From an uncultured Pelagibacteraceae bacterium (GTDB lineage Bacteria; Pseudomonadota; Alphaproteobacteria; Pelagibacterales; Pelagibacteraceae): 64,000 nucleotides of DNA. The stretch is from NCBI GenBank assembly GCA_902610975.1, contig CACLXL010000001.1:186001-250000 (forward strand). Reading direction: 5' to 3'. The notes beneath the pieces were generated by a model. The model worked only from the letters and a program-made list of their open reading frames with translations, had not been told where the DNA came from and searched no databases. Made by a program: the position numbers and the translations under genes. Numbering within the stretch: position 1 is the first letter of the stretch; each line of letters opens with the position of its first letter. Below are positions 27,815-37,072 of the stretch, in pieces.

Positions 27815-29937
27815 TTTACTAATCTCAAATTTTGAGGTTTAGCTCTTAAAATTGACTTACCGCGACCTGATAAACTTGGATTCTTCATGAAATAGGAATG
27901 TGCGGAAAAGCCTTTTTCTTGTTCTTTATGATAGTTTCCTATGCTATCTAAATACCATGTTTCCGATTTATCTTTAAAGTTGGCTAACATAATTTGATCT
28001 AAAATTTGCTCATGTACAGTATTGTTTTCTATCGGAATTATAATTTCAATTCTTCTATCTAAATTTCTAGGCATTAAATCTGCAGATGAAATATATACCT
28101 GATTCTCTCGAGAGGGCATAGAACTACCATTTGCAAAACAATAAATTCTTGAGTGTTCTAAAAATCTGCCAATAAGGCTTTTTACTTTTATATTTTCAGA
28201 TTGACCTTTAATTCCAGGTCTTAAGCAACATACTCCTCTTACCGATAAATTTATTTTTACTCCTGCGTTTGAAGCTTCGTAAAATTTCTTAATAATTCCA
28301 GGGTCTACAAGAGAATTCATTTTTGCCCATATTTCTGCAGGTTTTCCTTTATTTGCATTTACTATTTCATTTTCAATTTTTTCGTCAAAAAAATTCCTAC
28401 TATTTAATGGAGACATAAAAATTTTATTCAATTTTTTTGGTTTTGCATAACCAGTTACATAATTAAAAAATTTTTCGACATCTTTGGCCAAGTCTTGATT
28501 AGAGCTAAACAGTGATAAGTCAGTATAAATTTTTGCGTTAATAGGATGATAGTTTCCTGTACCTAAGTGAACATAGCTTCGCGTTTTAGCTCCTTCTTTT
28601 CTTAAAACTAAACTTGCCTTTGCATGCGTTTTGTATTTTGCGAATCCGTAAACAATTTGAACGCCAGCTTTCTCTAGTTTCCTAGATAATTCAATATTAG
28701 CTTCCTCATCAAATCGAGCTTTTATTTCTATTACGGCTGTAACAACTTTTCCGTTTTCTGCTGCTCTACTTAGTGCTTTTACGATAGGAGAGTCAGGTGT
28801 GGTTCGATACAAAGTTTGTTTGATACCGATAACTTTAGGATCTTTTGCTGCAGCTTCTAAAAATTGAATTACTACATCAAAAGTTTCAAAAGGGTGGTGT
28901 ACAACAAAATCTTTACTTCTTATAGCCGAAAAAAATTTATCATCAAATTCCTTCAATCTTTCAACTTCTCTAGGATTAAACTTTTTAAATCTCAGCTTTG
29001 GATCTTTCTTTTTACAAATTTCATCTATATCTTGTATTCCAACCAATCCTTCAACCTCATAAATATGATCTTCATCCATTTTAAATTTTTTTGAAATAAA
29101 ATTTAAAAGTTTTTTGTTTGAATTAGTGAGTACTTCGAGTTTAACTACGTTTCCCCTTCTTCTTTTCTTAATTGCTTTTTCAAAATATCTCACAAGATCA
29201 GCGGCTTCATCATCTATTTCAATTTCGCTGTCTCTAATTATTTTAAACTGCAAACTTGCCTCGATATTATGGTCTGGAAATATTTCATTAGCAAATTTAC
29301 AAATTACGTCATCAATTGTGACAAATTCATTTATTGTTTCAGAGTTGTTTAGAGATACAAATTTTGGAAGTGCTCTTGGTATAACTATAATTGCATTTAG
29401 TTCTCTTTTTTTTTTTATTCTAGTCATTCTTAGTAAAATTGCTTGGCCTTTATTTGGTATAAAAGGAAAGGGATGTGATGGGTCAATGGCAGTAGGTGTT
29501 ATTATAGGATAAATTGTTTCCTGAAAATATTCTCTTAGATACATAAGATCCTTCTTATTCAGTTCTGACATTTTTCGAATGAAAATTTTTTCTTTCGATA
29601 GCTCTTTTTTCAACTCTAGGAATGCTTCGTTTTGCTTCTTTAATAGATCTTTAGTTTTTAATACGACCATATTCAATTGATCCTCTGCAGTTAATCCATC
29701 TGCGCTTAATTCGTCAAAACCATCTTTAATTTGATTAAAAAGTCCAGCGACTCTTACCATAAAAAATTCATCTAAATTTGTACCTGCGATTGATAAAAAT
29801 TTTACTCTTTCAAATAAAGGATTTGTTTTATCTTTTGACTCTTCTAAAACACGATCATTAAACTGAAGCCAAGATAATTCTCTGTTTATGAGTTGATTGC
29901 TAATATTAGCGTTTTCTGAAAATGATGCTTTCGACAT
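27811..29937 (-). CDS. ppk: Polyphosphate kinase
   Basis: Reversibly polymerises the gamma phosphate of ATP into polyphosphate. The 708-residue protein contains NRELSWLQFNDRVLEE at the N-terminus, the catalytic histidine segment KTHAKASLVLR with YVHLGTGNYHP, and the C-terminal DLMPRNLDRRIEI. Divergent from sixA with 22 bases between starts. Confidence 0.94.
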   Translation of the reverse strand: MSKASFSENANISNQLINRELSWLQFNDRVLEESKDKTNPLFERVKFLSIAGTNLDEFFMVRVAGLFNQIKDGFDELSADGLTAEDQLNMVVLKTKDLLKKQNEAFLELKKELSKEKIFIRKMSELNKKDLMYLREYFQETIYPIITPTAIDPSHPFPFIPNKGQAILLRMTRIKKKRELNAIIVIPRALPKFVSLNNSETINEFVTIDDVICKFANEIFPDHNIEASLQFKIIRDSEIEIDDEAADLVRYFEKAIKKRRRGNVVKLEVLTNSNKKLLNFISKKFKMDEDHIYEVEGLVGIQDIDEICKKKDPKLRFKKFNPREVERLKEFDDKFFSAIRSKDFVVHHPFETFDVVIQFLEAAAKDPKVIGIKQTLYRTTPDSPIVKALSRAAENGKVVTAVIEIKARFDEEANIELSRKLEKAGVQIVYGFAKYKTHAKASLVLRKEGAKTRSYVHLGTGNYHPINAKIYTDLSLFSSNQDLAKDVEKFFNYVTGYAKPKKLNKIFMSPLNSRNFFDEKIENEIVNANKGKPAEIWAKMNSLVDPGIIKKFYEASNAGVKINLSVRGVCCLRPGIKGQSENIKVKSLIGRFLEHSRIYCFANGSSMPSRENQVYISSADLMPRNLDRRIEIIIPIENNTVHEQILDQIMLANFKDKSETWYLDSIGNYHKEQEKGFSAHSYFMKNPSLSGRGKSILRAKPQNLRLVK

Positions 29938-29959
29938 ATTTAAATGTTAAATTAAAAAT

Positions 29960-30484
29960 ATGTTTAAATTATATGCGATGAGACATGCTAAATCTAGTTG
30001 GGATTTTCCAGATTTAGATGATCATGACAGGCCATTGAATAAAAGAGGGGTAAATTCAGCAAAATTAATTTGTGAATTTTTTATTAAAAAGAAATTAAAA
30101 TTTGATTTAGTTTATTGCTCATCCTCTAAAAGGACAATACAAACATTAAATATATTGTCAGAAAAAATCAGTTTTAAGAAAATTATTAAAAAAAAAGCGC
30201 TTTATCATGCTAGTGAGGATGAAATTATTCATATCTTAAAACAAACAGTTGATAATTATAAAACTTTACTTTTAATCAATCATGAACCTTCAATTAGTGA
30301 ACTCATAAATCGAATCTGTCTTAAAGAAAACTCTGAACAATTTGAAAATTTAAAAAGAAAATTTCCTACTGCAGCCGTTGCTGAAGTAAGTTTTAATTTC
30401 AATGATTGGGAAAAGTTATCAAAAGTTAAAGGAAAATTAATATCATTTATAAAGCCAAAAGATCTTCAAACATCTAAGGAATAG
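29960..30484 (+). CDS. sixA: Histidine phosphatase, SixA family
   Basis: A 174-residue member of the histidine phosphatase superfamily. The RHG-type motif is MRHAKS (Arg8-His9), then DRPLNKRG and the late INHEPSISEL with the second catalytic His. SixA in E. coli dephosphorylates phosphohistidine proteins; here a target in the PhoR/PhoB or PTS-like relay is only a guess. It overlaps phoB by 19 bases. Confidence 0.8.
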   Translation: MFKLYAMRHAKSSWDFPDLDDHDRPLNKRGVNSAKLICEFFIKKKLKFDLVYCSSSKRTIQTLNILSEKISFKKIIKKKALYHASEDEIIHILKQTVDNYKTLLLINHEPSISELINRICLKENSEQFENLKRKFPTAAVAEVSFNFNDWEKLSKVKGKLISFIKPKDLQTSKE

Positions 30485-31149
30485 CCAGCAGATCTTACTG
30501 TTCTGATAAGATCTTTCTTGCCATCAATATTTATTGCTTTTCTTAGTCTTCTTATATGAACATCTATAGTTCTGGACTCAACATAAATATCATCTCCCCA
30601 TACAGAATTTAGAAGTTGCTCACGCGAATATACTCTTTTTGGATTCTTTATTAAAAAATCAATTAGTTTAAATTCGGTTGGGCCGACTATAACTTGTTTA
30701 TCTGCTCTATAAACTCTTCGTTGAACTCTATCTACTTTAAGATCCTCAAATACTACAACATCAGCGGCAACACTTGGTTTAGATCTCTTTAATAAAGCGT
30801 TAATTCTTGCAATAAGTTCTTTTTGGCTGAATGGCTTAGTTACATAGTCATCAGCTCCTGTTTCAAATCCTTTAAGTTTGTCCTCTTCCTCACCTTTGGC
30901 TGTTAACATAATGATTGGGATATTTTTGTGAAGATTGCTTCTTTTCAAATTTTTACAGACTTCAACACCTGAAATATCTGGCAACATCCAATCTAATAAA
31001 ATTAAATCAGGATTTTTTTCCTTTATATTTCTAATAGCGTCTTCTCCATTGACTGCATAATCAACTTTGTGACCCTCTTTTTCTAAATTGTATTTAAGTA
31101 AAGTTACGATGGGCATTTCATCTTCAACAATGAATAAATTTGCCCTCAT
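30466..31149 (-). CDS. phoB: Phosphate regulon response regulator PhoB
   Basis: OmpR-type response regulator, 227 residues. The receiver domain has the phospho-acceptor Asp53 in LLDWMLPD and Lys in VTKPFSQKEL. The C-terminal winged helix (about 130-225) carries FKLIDFLIKNPKRVYSREQL and RTIDVHIRRLRKAI. It lies directly after phoU, and Pho-box-like sites in the window are its probable targets. Confidence 0.93.
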   Translation of the reverse strand: MRANLFIVEDEMPIVTLLKYNLEKEGHKVDYAVNGEDAIRNIKEKNPDLILLDWMLPDISGVEVCKNLKRSNLHKNIPIIMLTAKGEEEDKLKGFETGADDYVTKPFSQKELIARINALLKRSKPSVAADVVVFEDLKVDRVQRRVYRADKQVIVGPTEFKLIDFLIKNPKRVYSREQLLNSVWGDDIYVESRTIDVHIRRLRKAINIDGKKDLIRTVRSAGYSLDV

Positions 31150-31829
31150 TATCCTTTTGGTCGGTCTCCCTCTAAATAATCTCCTGTAATCAGAAAATAA
31201 ACTTGCTCTGCAATATTGGTTGCATGATCTCCAATCCTCTCAATATTTTTAAGCATGAAAAGTAGTTGGGTTACTTTTTGTATATCGTTTTTATTTTTTT
31301 CTAAATGCTTTACTGCAGCTTCCATATTAGAATTAGTCAATTGATCTATTTCTTCATCAGAATTCCAAACATTTTCTGCTGTATCTTTAGCTCTATGTAA
31401 ATACGAATTTAAAACTGCATTGACTTGTTTTGATGCTTTTAAACCAGCTATTTCGAAATTTTTAGTAATATCATTAGGTAAATCAGTTCCAATTTTAGTT
31501 AATCGTTTTGAGATGTTTTTTGCTAAATCACCAATTCTCTCTAAGTCTGAAGAAACTTTTAAGGCAACAACTGTTTCTCTTAAATCTATTGCCATAGGTT
31601 GCCTTAAGGCAATCAAATTTACAACTTGCTCTTCTATATTTATTTCATACTTATCAGTCAATTCGTCATCTTTGATAGATTTTTCTGCTAAACTAATGTC
31701 TTTTTTAACTAAAGATTGAATAGTGTTTTCAAGCTGTTTCTCAACTCCAGTTCCCATTTTCACTATTGTATCTTTTAATAACTGAAGTTGCTCTTCGTAA
31801 GATTTTACAATGTGCGGTTTTTCACTCAT
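31149..31829 (-). CDS. phoU: Phosphate transport regulator PhoU
   Basis: PhoU links the Pst transporter to PhoR and dampens the Pho response. The 226-residue protein has two three-helix repeats with the family motifs DLRETVVALKVSSDLERIGDLAKNI and NIERIGDHATNIAE. It overlaps phoB and pstB by one base each, giving a pstB-phoU-phoB coupled unit. Confidence 0.94.
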   Translation of the reverse strand: MSEKPHIVKSYEEQLQLLKDTIVKMGTGVEKQLENTIQSLVKKDISLAEKSIKDDELTDKYEINIEEQVVNLIALRQPMAIDLRETVVALKVSSDLERIGDLAKNISKRLTKIGTDLPNDITKNFEIAGLKASKQVNAVLNSYLHRAKDTAENVWNSDEEIDQLTNSNMEAAVKHLEKNKNDIQKVTQLLFMLKNIERIGDHATNIAEQVYFLITGDYLEGDRPKG

Positions 31830-32584
31830 TAACCAAACCTTCCTGTAATATAATCCTGAGTTTGCTGATTATCAGGATTTTTAAATATTTTATCTGTTGG
31901 TCCAAATTCTATAAGTTTTCCCAAATGAAAGAAACCTGTTTTTTGAGATACCCTAGCTGCTTGTGACATTGAGTGGGTAACTATCACAATTGTGACCTCT
32001 TTTTTAAGATCATCTATAAGTTCTTCAATTTGAGCTGTTGCTATTGGGTCAAGCGCTGAACATGGTTCGTCCATAAGAATCACTTCTGGACTTACAGATA
32101 TAGCTCTAGCAATACATAGTCGTTGCTGTTGACCTCCTGATAAACCAGTTCCGATTTCATCAAGTCTATCTTTAACTTCGTTCCACAAGGCAGCTTTTTT
32201 CAAACTTGTTTCAACTATTTGATCCATTTCTTCTTTGCTCTGTGCAATACCGTGAATAGTAGGACCATAAGCTACATTTTCATAAATTGTTTTAGGGAAT
32301 GGATTGGGTTTTTGAAAAACCATACCAACGTTCTCCCTAAGTCTCACAACATCTAACTTTCTTGAATTCAGTTCTAGGTTGTCCATTTTAATACTGCCTT
32401 CAACTCTACAAATTTCTATGACGTCGTTCATCCTGTTCAAGCATCTTAAGAAAGTAGACTTTCCACACCCAGATGGTCCAATTAAAGCTGTAACTTCTTT
32501 TTCTGCTATATCTATAGAGACGTCAAATAATGCCTGTTTGGATCCGTAATAAACATTTACATTTTCCGCTTTTATTTTACTCAT
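31829..32584 (-). CDS. pstB: Phosphate ABC transporter ATPase PstB
   Basis: ATPase of the high-affinity phosphate transporter. The 251-residue protein shows Walker [11 protein letters not shown]-loop VFQKPNPFP, signature LSGGQQQRL, Walker [14 protein letters not shown] and H-loop VTHSM. The family signature [10 protein letters not shown] opens the protein. It directly follows pstA. Confidence 0.96.
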   Translation of the reverse strand: MSKIKAENVNVYYGSKQALFDVSIDIAEKEVTALIGPSGCGKSTFLRCLNRMNDVIEICRVEGSIKMDNLELNSRKLDVVRLRENVGMVFQKPNPFPKTIYENVAYGPTIHGIAQSKEEMDQIVETSLKKAALWNEVKDRLDEIGTGLSGGQQQRLCIARAISVSPEVILMDEPCSALDPIATAQIEELIDDLKKEVTIVIVTHSMSQAARVSQKTGFFHLGKLIEFGPTDKIFKNPDNQQTQDYITGRFG

Positions 32585-33857
32585 TTAACTCCATTTCTTT
32601 TCAAATTTGTGTCTAACGATTTGAGCTGCCAAGTTCATTAAAATTAAAAAAGCTAGAAGCACCATAATACATGCAGATACTTTTTCAACAAAACCCCTCT
32701 CAGCACTTTCTGACCATATATATATCTGAACTGGTAAACTTGCAGCAGGATCAACTGGCGTACCAGGTATTGTATTCACAAAAGCAACCATTCCTATTAA
32801 AATTAAAGGGGCTGTTTCCCCTAAAGCTTGAGCCAAGCCAATTATCGTTCCAGATAAAGTTCCAGGCATTGATAGTGGCACAGTATGATGCATGGTTGTT
32901 TGCATATTACTTGCACCAATCGCTAAAGCAGCTTCTCTTATACTTGGGGGAACAGCTTTTAAAGAAGCTCTTGCAGCAATAATTATTGTTGGTAATGTCA
33001 TAAGAGACAAAGTAATTCCTCCAACAAGTGGTGTCGATCTTGGTAAATTAAAAACTGCTAATAAAACACCAAGACCTAGCAAACCAAATACTATCGATGG
33101 AACAGCTGCCAAATTGTTAATGTTTACTTCTATAAAATCTGTAAATTTATTTTTTGGTGCAAACTCCTCGAGATAAATTGCAGCTAGCACTGCAACAGGA
33201 AATGAAAACGCTAAACATACTAGTATACTAAAAACTGTTCCCATAAACGAGCTAGCTATACCTGCTAGTTCTGCCTCTCTTGAATCAGGACTTGTAAAAA
33301 AACTAATGTTAAACTCTGATAAAATATCTCCTCTTTCATTAAGCATATCGTAAATCTGCAACTGGTAATCATTTACTCTTCTATTCTCCTCAGGAATATC
33401 TCTTGGATAATTTCCCTTATGAACTTGATCAACATCATCAGAAGCTGTTAATTTTATGGGCACTATTTTACCTAGATAGTCTGGATTTTTTAAAAGTAGA
33501 TCTTTAACCTCTGCCTCATATTTATACGAAACCATTTGTATCAATTGACGATCCTCTTCTTCAGGAAGTCCAGGATCTAATGAGGTCATAGCTTTGTAAG
33601 CAACATCATAATAGTCTGCATTTTCTAAATCATCTTTTGATGGGCTTTCTGCATCGATTAAAAGTAATTCTTTATCATAATGAACTTCTGTTACTATCCA
33701 AGTTTTTTTGGAAAGCTGAGTAACCTTTTGAAAATATCTGAAACATAAAAACTGCTAAAAAGCTTAAAGCTAATCCTATAGCTATTTTGCCATACCATTG
33801 AAATCTTCTTTCAGCGTTATATCTTTTTTTTAATAAATTTTTCTTAAAACTATTCAT
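32585..33857 (-). pseudogene. pstA: Phosphate ABC transporter permease PstA, apparent frameshift
   Basis: PstA is one of two membrane subunits of the Pst importer. Reading from ATG 33857 gives about 60 residues (MNSFKKNLLKKRYNAERRFQW... with one membrane segment) and then a stop near 33675. Removing one A from the A7 run (plus-strand T7 at 33703-33709) restores one frame: FQKTWIVTEV, then HYDKELLLID, then the long downstream part. That part (32585-33589 and upstream) has the permease motif EAALAIGASNMQTTMHHT. The restored protein would have about 423 residues, usual for the long form. Sequencing error, a real mutation or slippage cannot be told apart. Confidence 0.85.
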
Positions 33858-35226
33858 ATTTTTCCCTATATTTTTTAACAACTGAAAGAGCGATTACATT
33901 TAAGAGTAAAGTTACTATAAATAAAGATATTCCTAATGCAAAAGCTGATTGAGTTTTTGGATCTCCAAATTGTTGGTCTCCAATTAAAATTACTACAATT
34001 TGTGCTGTAATGGTAGAAGTTGACTCAAGTGGATTCATTGTAAGATTAGCCGCTAGTCCTGAGGCCATTACAACAATCATTGTTTCTCCTACCGCTCTCG
34101 ATACTGCTAAAAGTATCGAACCTACGATACCAGGTAGGGCTGCTGGAAAAATTACTTTTTTTACAGTTTCAGATTTTGTTGCGCCCATTGCGTAACTCCC
34201 ATCTCTTAAATTTTGAGGTACTGCCGTCATAACGTCATCGCTTAGACTTGAAATAAAAGGAATTATCATTACTCCCATAACTGCTCCTGCAGCTAAAGCG
34301 CTCTCCGCTGAAACTTCTAAACCCATAGCGTTACCAATTTCTTTAACAAAAGGACCGACGGTTAAAGCTGCAAAAAAACCATATACCACTGTTGGAATAC
34401 CAGCTAAAATCTCAATAATAGGTTTCGCATATTTTCTTATGCCTCTTCCAGCATACTCAGATAGATATATCCCACTCAGCAAACCTATGGGGATGGCAAC
34501 ACACATTGCAATAAAAGCAATAAAAAAAGTTCCAGCAAATAAAGGCACAGCTCCGAAAGCATCCTTCATTAATTCAGGATCTGGTTGGCCATCTCTTACA
34601 AAAGTTTTAGCAGGATACCAATGAGTTCCGAATATAAAGTCAAAGATTTTTACTGCTTGAAAAAACCTAATCGCTTCGAATAAAAGTGAAAAAACTATTC
34701 CGATTGTAACTAAAACTGCGCCTAATGATGCAACAAATAACACCCATTTAAGAAAAATTTCTACTGGTTCTCTCATTCGATCATTTTTCTGAACAGATCT
34801 ATACGCAAAACTCAGAGAGAAAATTAAAATTGCTAAAATAATTGCTACTTTAGCGCTGTTAGCTATTCCTTTTAATTGAATGTACTTATTAGCAGACTCA
34901 TCTAGAAAATTAGTAATATTTCCCGTGTAAGTTCCTGCGGCTAATGCTTTAACCTTTGTGTAAATAAGCTGAAGCTCATTTTTAGTTAAGTTCTGATCAG
35001 TGTAATCTTGTAAAATAAATGTTTTAACTATTGATGGTTCAAAAACTGACCAAAGAGCAAAAATTATTAATGCTGGTGCAGCACACCAAGCAGCTAAATA
35101 ATATCCATAAAATTTTGGTAATGCCGTAAGTCTTTGTGATGATTGAATAACTAGAGCTTTTTTTCTACCGAAATAATAACTTGTGAAAGCTAAGAGAATA
35201 ATAAAAGTTACAAGTATTAAATTCAT
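33850..35226 (-). CDS. pstC: Phosphate ABC transporter permease PstC
   Basis: The second membrane subunit of the importer. At 458 residues it is the long PstC form with an extra N-terminal region of several hydrophobic segments. The core begins near residue 225, with AFGAVPLFAGT and IAMCVAIPIGLLSGIYLSEYA. The permease loop is DGSYAMGATKSETVKKV. Its stop overlaps the pstA start (ATGAATAG). A hairpin separates it from pstS. Confidence 0.94.
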   Translation of the reverse strand: MNLILVTFIILLAFTSYYFGRKKALVIQSSQRLTALPKFYGYYLAAWCAAPALIIFALWSVFEPSIVKTFILQDYTDQNLTKNELQLIYTKVKALAAGTYTGNITNFLDESANKYIQLKGIANSAKVAIILAILIFSLSFAYRSVQKNDRMREPVEIFLKWVLFVASLGAVLVTIGIVFSLLFEAIRFFQAVKIFDFIFGTHWYPAKTFVRDGQPDPELMKDAFGAVPLFAGTFFIAFIAMCVAIPIGLLSGIYLSEYAGRGIRKYAKPIIEILAGIPTVVYGFFAALTVGPFVKEIGNAMGLEVSAESALAAGAVMGVMIIPFISSLSDDVMTAVPQNLRDGSYAMGATKSETVKKVIFPAALPGIVGSILLAVSRAVGETMIVVMASGLAANLTMNPLESTSTITAQIVVILIGDQQFGDPKTQSAFALGISLFIVTLLLNVIALSVVKKYREKYE

Positions 35227-35243
35227 ATTGAGCTTCCAGAGAT

Positions 35244-35270
35244 AAAAAGGGGGTAAAATACCCCCTTTTT
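35244..35270 (-). terminator. Hairpin between pstS and pstC
   Basis: AAAAAGGGGG (35244-35253), loop TAAAATA, CCCCCTTTTT (35261-35270). It is symmetrical and followed by T on both strands. On the minus strand it lies just after pstS and before pstC. It should act as a partial terminator, giving more pstS than pstCAB mRNA, as expected when the binding protein must exceed the membrane complex. Confidence 0.8.
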
Positions 35271-35285
35271 GTTTAATTGATACTA

Positions 35286-36290
35286 CTACTTCTTAGCAGG
35301 CATGTTAACTAACTTCGTAGCGTTAGTTCTAGATGTTTTGTATAACTTGCCATCTAGAGGTACTAGCCCGATATCAGTTAAATAACCTTTATTACCCATA
35401 GCTTTTTTACTTGTGAACTCTTTTACGAATTCATGTAAGCCAGGTACAACGCCCACGTGAGCTTTTTTCACATAGAAGAATAAAGGTCTTGCAACTGCGT
35501 AACTGTAATCTTGAATCGAAGATAGACTTGGTTGACCACCTTCAATGCTTGCAGCTTGCAATTTATCTTTTGCAGCTAAGAAATAACTGAAACCAAAGAA
35601 ACCGAACATTTCTTTGTCCGCAGCTAATTTTTGAATAATAAGTGAGTCGTTCTCACCAACTTCAATTACCGCACCATCTTCTCTTAACGCTTTATATTTA
35701 GCGCCAGCTTTTTTAGAAGCATCATCGATACCTTTTTTCATTACTAATGAATTCCAAGCATCTCTTGTTCCTGATGTTCCTGGAGGCACCATAACTTTGA
35801 TAGGGTAGTTTGGTAATGATGGGTCGATATCACTCCAATTTTTATATGGATTTGGTACTAACGCACCATCTTTAGCAACTTCTTTTGCTAATGCTGCCCA
35901 TAATTGTTTTTTTGTAAAGTTTACTGGTTTAGCATCTTTAGAATAAGCTAACGTTATTCCGTCGTTACCAACTGTAATCTCTACGATTTCTTCAACACCA
36001 TTTTTTTGACATAGCGCATACTCTTTAGCCTTCATAGCTCTAGATGCATTTGTTATGTCTGGGTGCTCTGTACCAACTCCAGCACAGAATAATTTAGCTC
36101 CACCACCTGTTCCTGTTGACTCGATTACTGGTGTTTTAAATTTACCAGACGAACCAAATCTTTCAGCAACGATTGTTGCATAAGGGAATACAGTTGAAGA
36201 ACCTACGATTTTAATCTGATCTCTAGCTTGAGCAGAAGTTACAACTAACATTGCAACTAATGAAGCTAAAGCGATTGATAGTTTTCTCAT
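35286..36290 (-). CDS. pstS: Phosphate-binding periplasmic protein PstS
   Basis: High-affinity phosphate receptor of the importer. The 334-residue protein has a signal peptide ending SAQA before RDQIKIVGSSTVFP, the phosphate-binding GSSTVFP and ESTGTGGGAKLFCAG. PGTSGTRDAWNS forms another phosphate contact. It is the first of the pst genes, with a Pho-box-like repeat 68-87 bases upstream. Confidence 0.95.
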   Translation of the reverse strand: MRKLSIALASLVAMLVVTSAQARDQIKIVGSSTVFPYATIVAERFGSSGKFKTPVIESTGTGGGAKLFCAGVGTEHPDITNASRAMKAKEYALCQKNGVEEIVEITVGNDGITLAYSKDAKPVNFTKKQLWAALAKEVAKDGALVPNPYKNWSDIDPSLPNYPIKVMVPPGTSGTRDAWNSLVMKKGIDDASKKAGAKYKALREDGAVIEVGENDSLIIQKLAADKEMFGFFGFSYFLAAKDKLQAASIEGGQPSLSSIQDYSYAVARPLFFYVKKAHVGVVPGLHEFVKEFTSKKAMGNKGYLTDIGLVPLDGKLYKTSRTNATKLVNMPAKK

Positions 36291-36338
36291 TGTTTATCCT
36301 TTCATTTATTAATTAATTAACAAACATTGGACTCATAG

Positions 36339-36358
36339 AATTAAGAGGACTCTTAATT
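36339..36358. promoter_or_regulatory. Palindrome overlapping the pstS -10 region
   Basis: AATTAAGAG-GA-CTCTTAATT is a perfect inverted repeat with 9-bp arms and a 2-base centre, immediately downstream of the Pho box. It covers where the -10 of pstS should be. It could be an operator for a second regulator or a hairpin ending the upstream gene; no T run follows. Confidence 0.5.
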
Positions 36359-36377
36359 ATTACAGATATGTTACAAA
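36358..36377 (-). promoter_or_regulatory. Pho box upstream of pstS
   Basis: On the minus strand TTTGTAACATATCTGTAATA contains two half-sites, TGTAACA and TGTAATA, repeated with an 11-bp period. PhoB boxes are direct repeats of a CTGTCAT-like 7-mer with the same period. A weak -10 (CTTAAT) lies about 12 bases further on. The same arrangement occurs before plcP. Confidence 0.7.
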
Positions 36378-36397
36378 TTTATTAAAATGATAACTTT

Positions 36398-37009
36398 TTA
36401 GTTGAACTTTCTAGTTATCTCGATTTGTTGATAATCAGAGGCTAAAGACCCTCCGCAACTAAAAGGTCTTACTTTATTTTTAACTGCGTAGGATTGAGTT
36501 GGCTTTAATGTAACTTCTAGTTGTACAAAGTTAACTAATTTTTGAGTAAAACCTTTATCATATCTCCAAGCATTCCATTGTGTTGGAGCGGTGAATACTT
36601 CACTTAAATAAGATGCAGCTTTTGAGTGAATCATATTGCTCTCGTTTTGTCCTTTTAAAAGATTATTTTTAACTTTTTCAAAAATTTTTCTACATTTAAT
36701 TGAGTCCACCATGTACGAGTTAGCATTTAAATGAGTGCTCATCGGTGCTGACACAATTAATTGAATTCCATCGTCTTTTCTAGAAAATAAAGCTTCAGTA
36801 TAAATTGTAGATACATTTTTATTATCTACTTCAAGAACTAAATCGTTTTTAGCTTGCCTAAGATCGTTTTTAAGTCTTAAAAGTCCAAGATCAAAAACTG
36901 TAAGAGGTTGAGAACGTAAAGTTTTCTCAATTAAGTTTACATCTGCCTTAACAGTTGTAAAAGTTAAAGTTAATAAAACCAGAATTATATAATTTGTTAT
37001 TCTAGTCAT
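36398..37009 (-). CDS. Unknown secreted protein in the pho locus
   Basis: A 203-residue protein with a clear signal peptide (hydrophobic residues 7-19, likely cleavage after TVKA). The mature part has no family I recognise. It has two cysteines (SIKCRKIF and FSCGGS) that could form a disulphide, and FTAPTQWNAWRYDKGF in the middle. It lies between phoR and pstS on the same strand, 107 bases before pstS, so a role in the phosphate response is plausible but unproven. Confidence 0.75.
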   Translation of the reverse strand: MTRITNYIILVLLTLTFTTVKADVNLIEKTLRSQPLTVFDLGLLRLKNDLRQAKNDLVLEVDNKNVSTIYTEALFSRKDDGIQLIVSAPMSTHLNANSYMVDSIKCRKIFEKVKNNLLKGQNESNMIHSKAASYLSEVFTAPTQWNAWRYDKGFTQKLVNFVQLEVTLKPTQSYAVKNKVRPFSCGGSLASDYQQIEITRKFN

Positions 37010-37072
37010 ACTAGAATTTTAACTATTTTACTGTCTATCTCAAGACATAATTTAATAAATTTGTGATATTTG

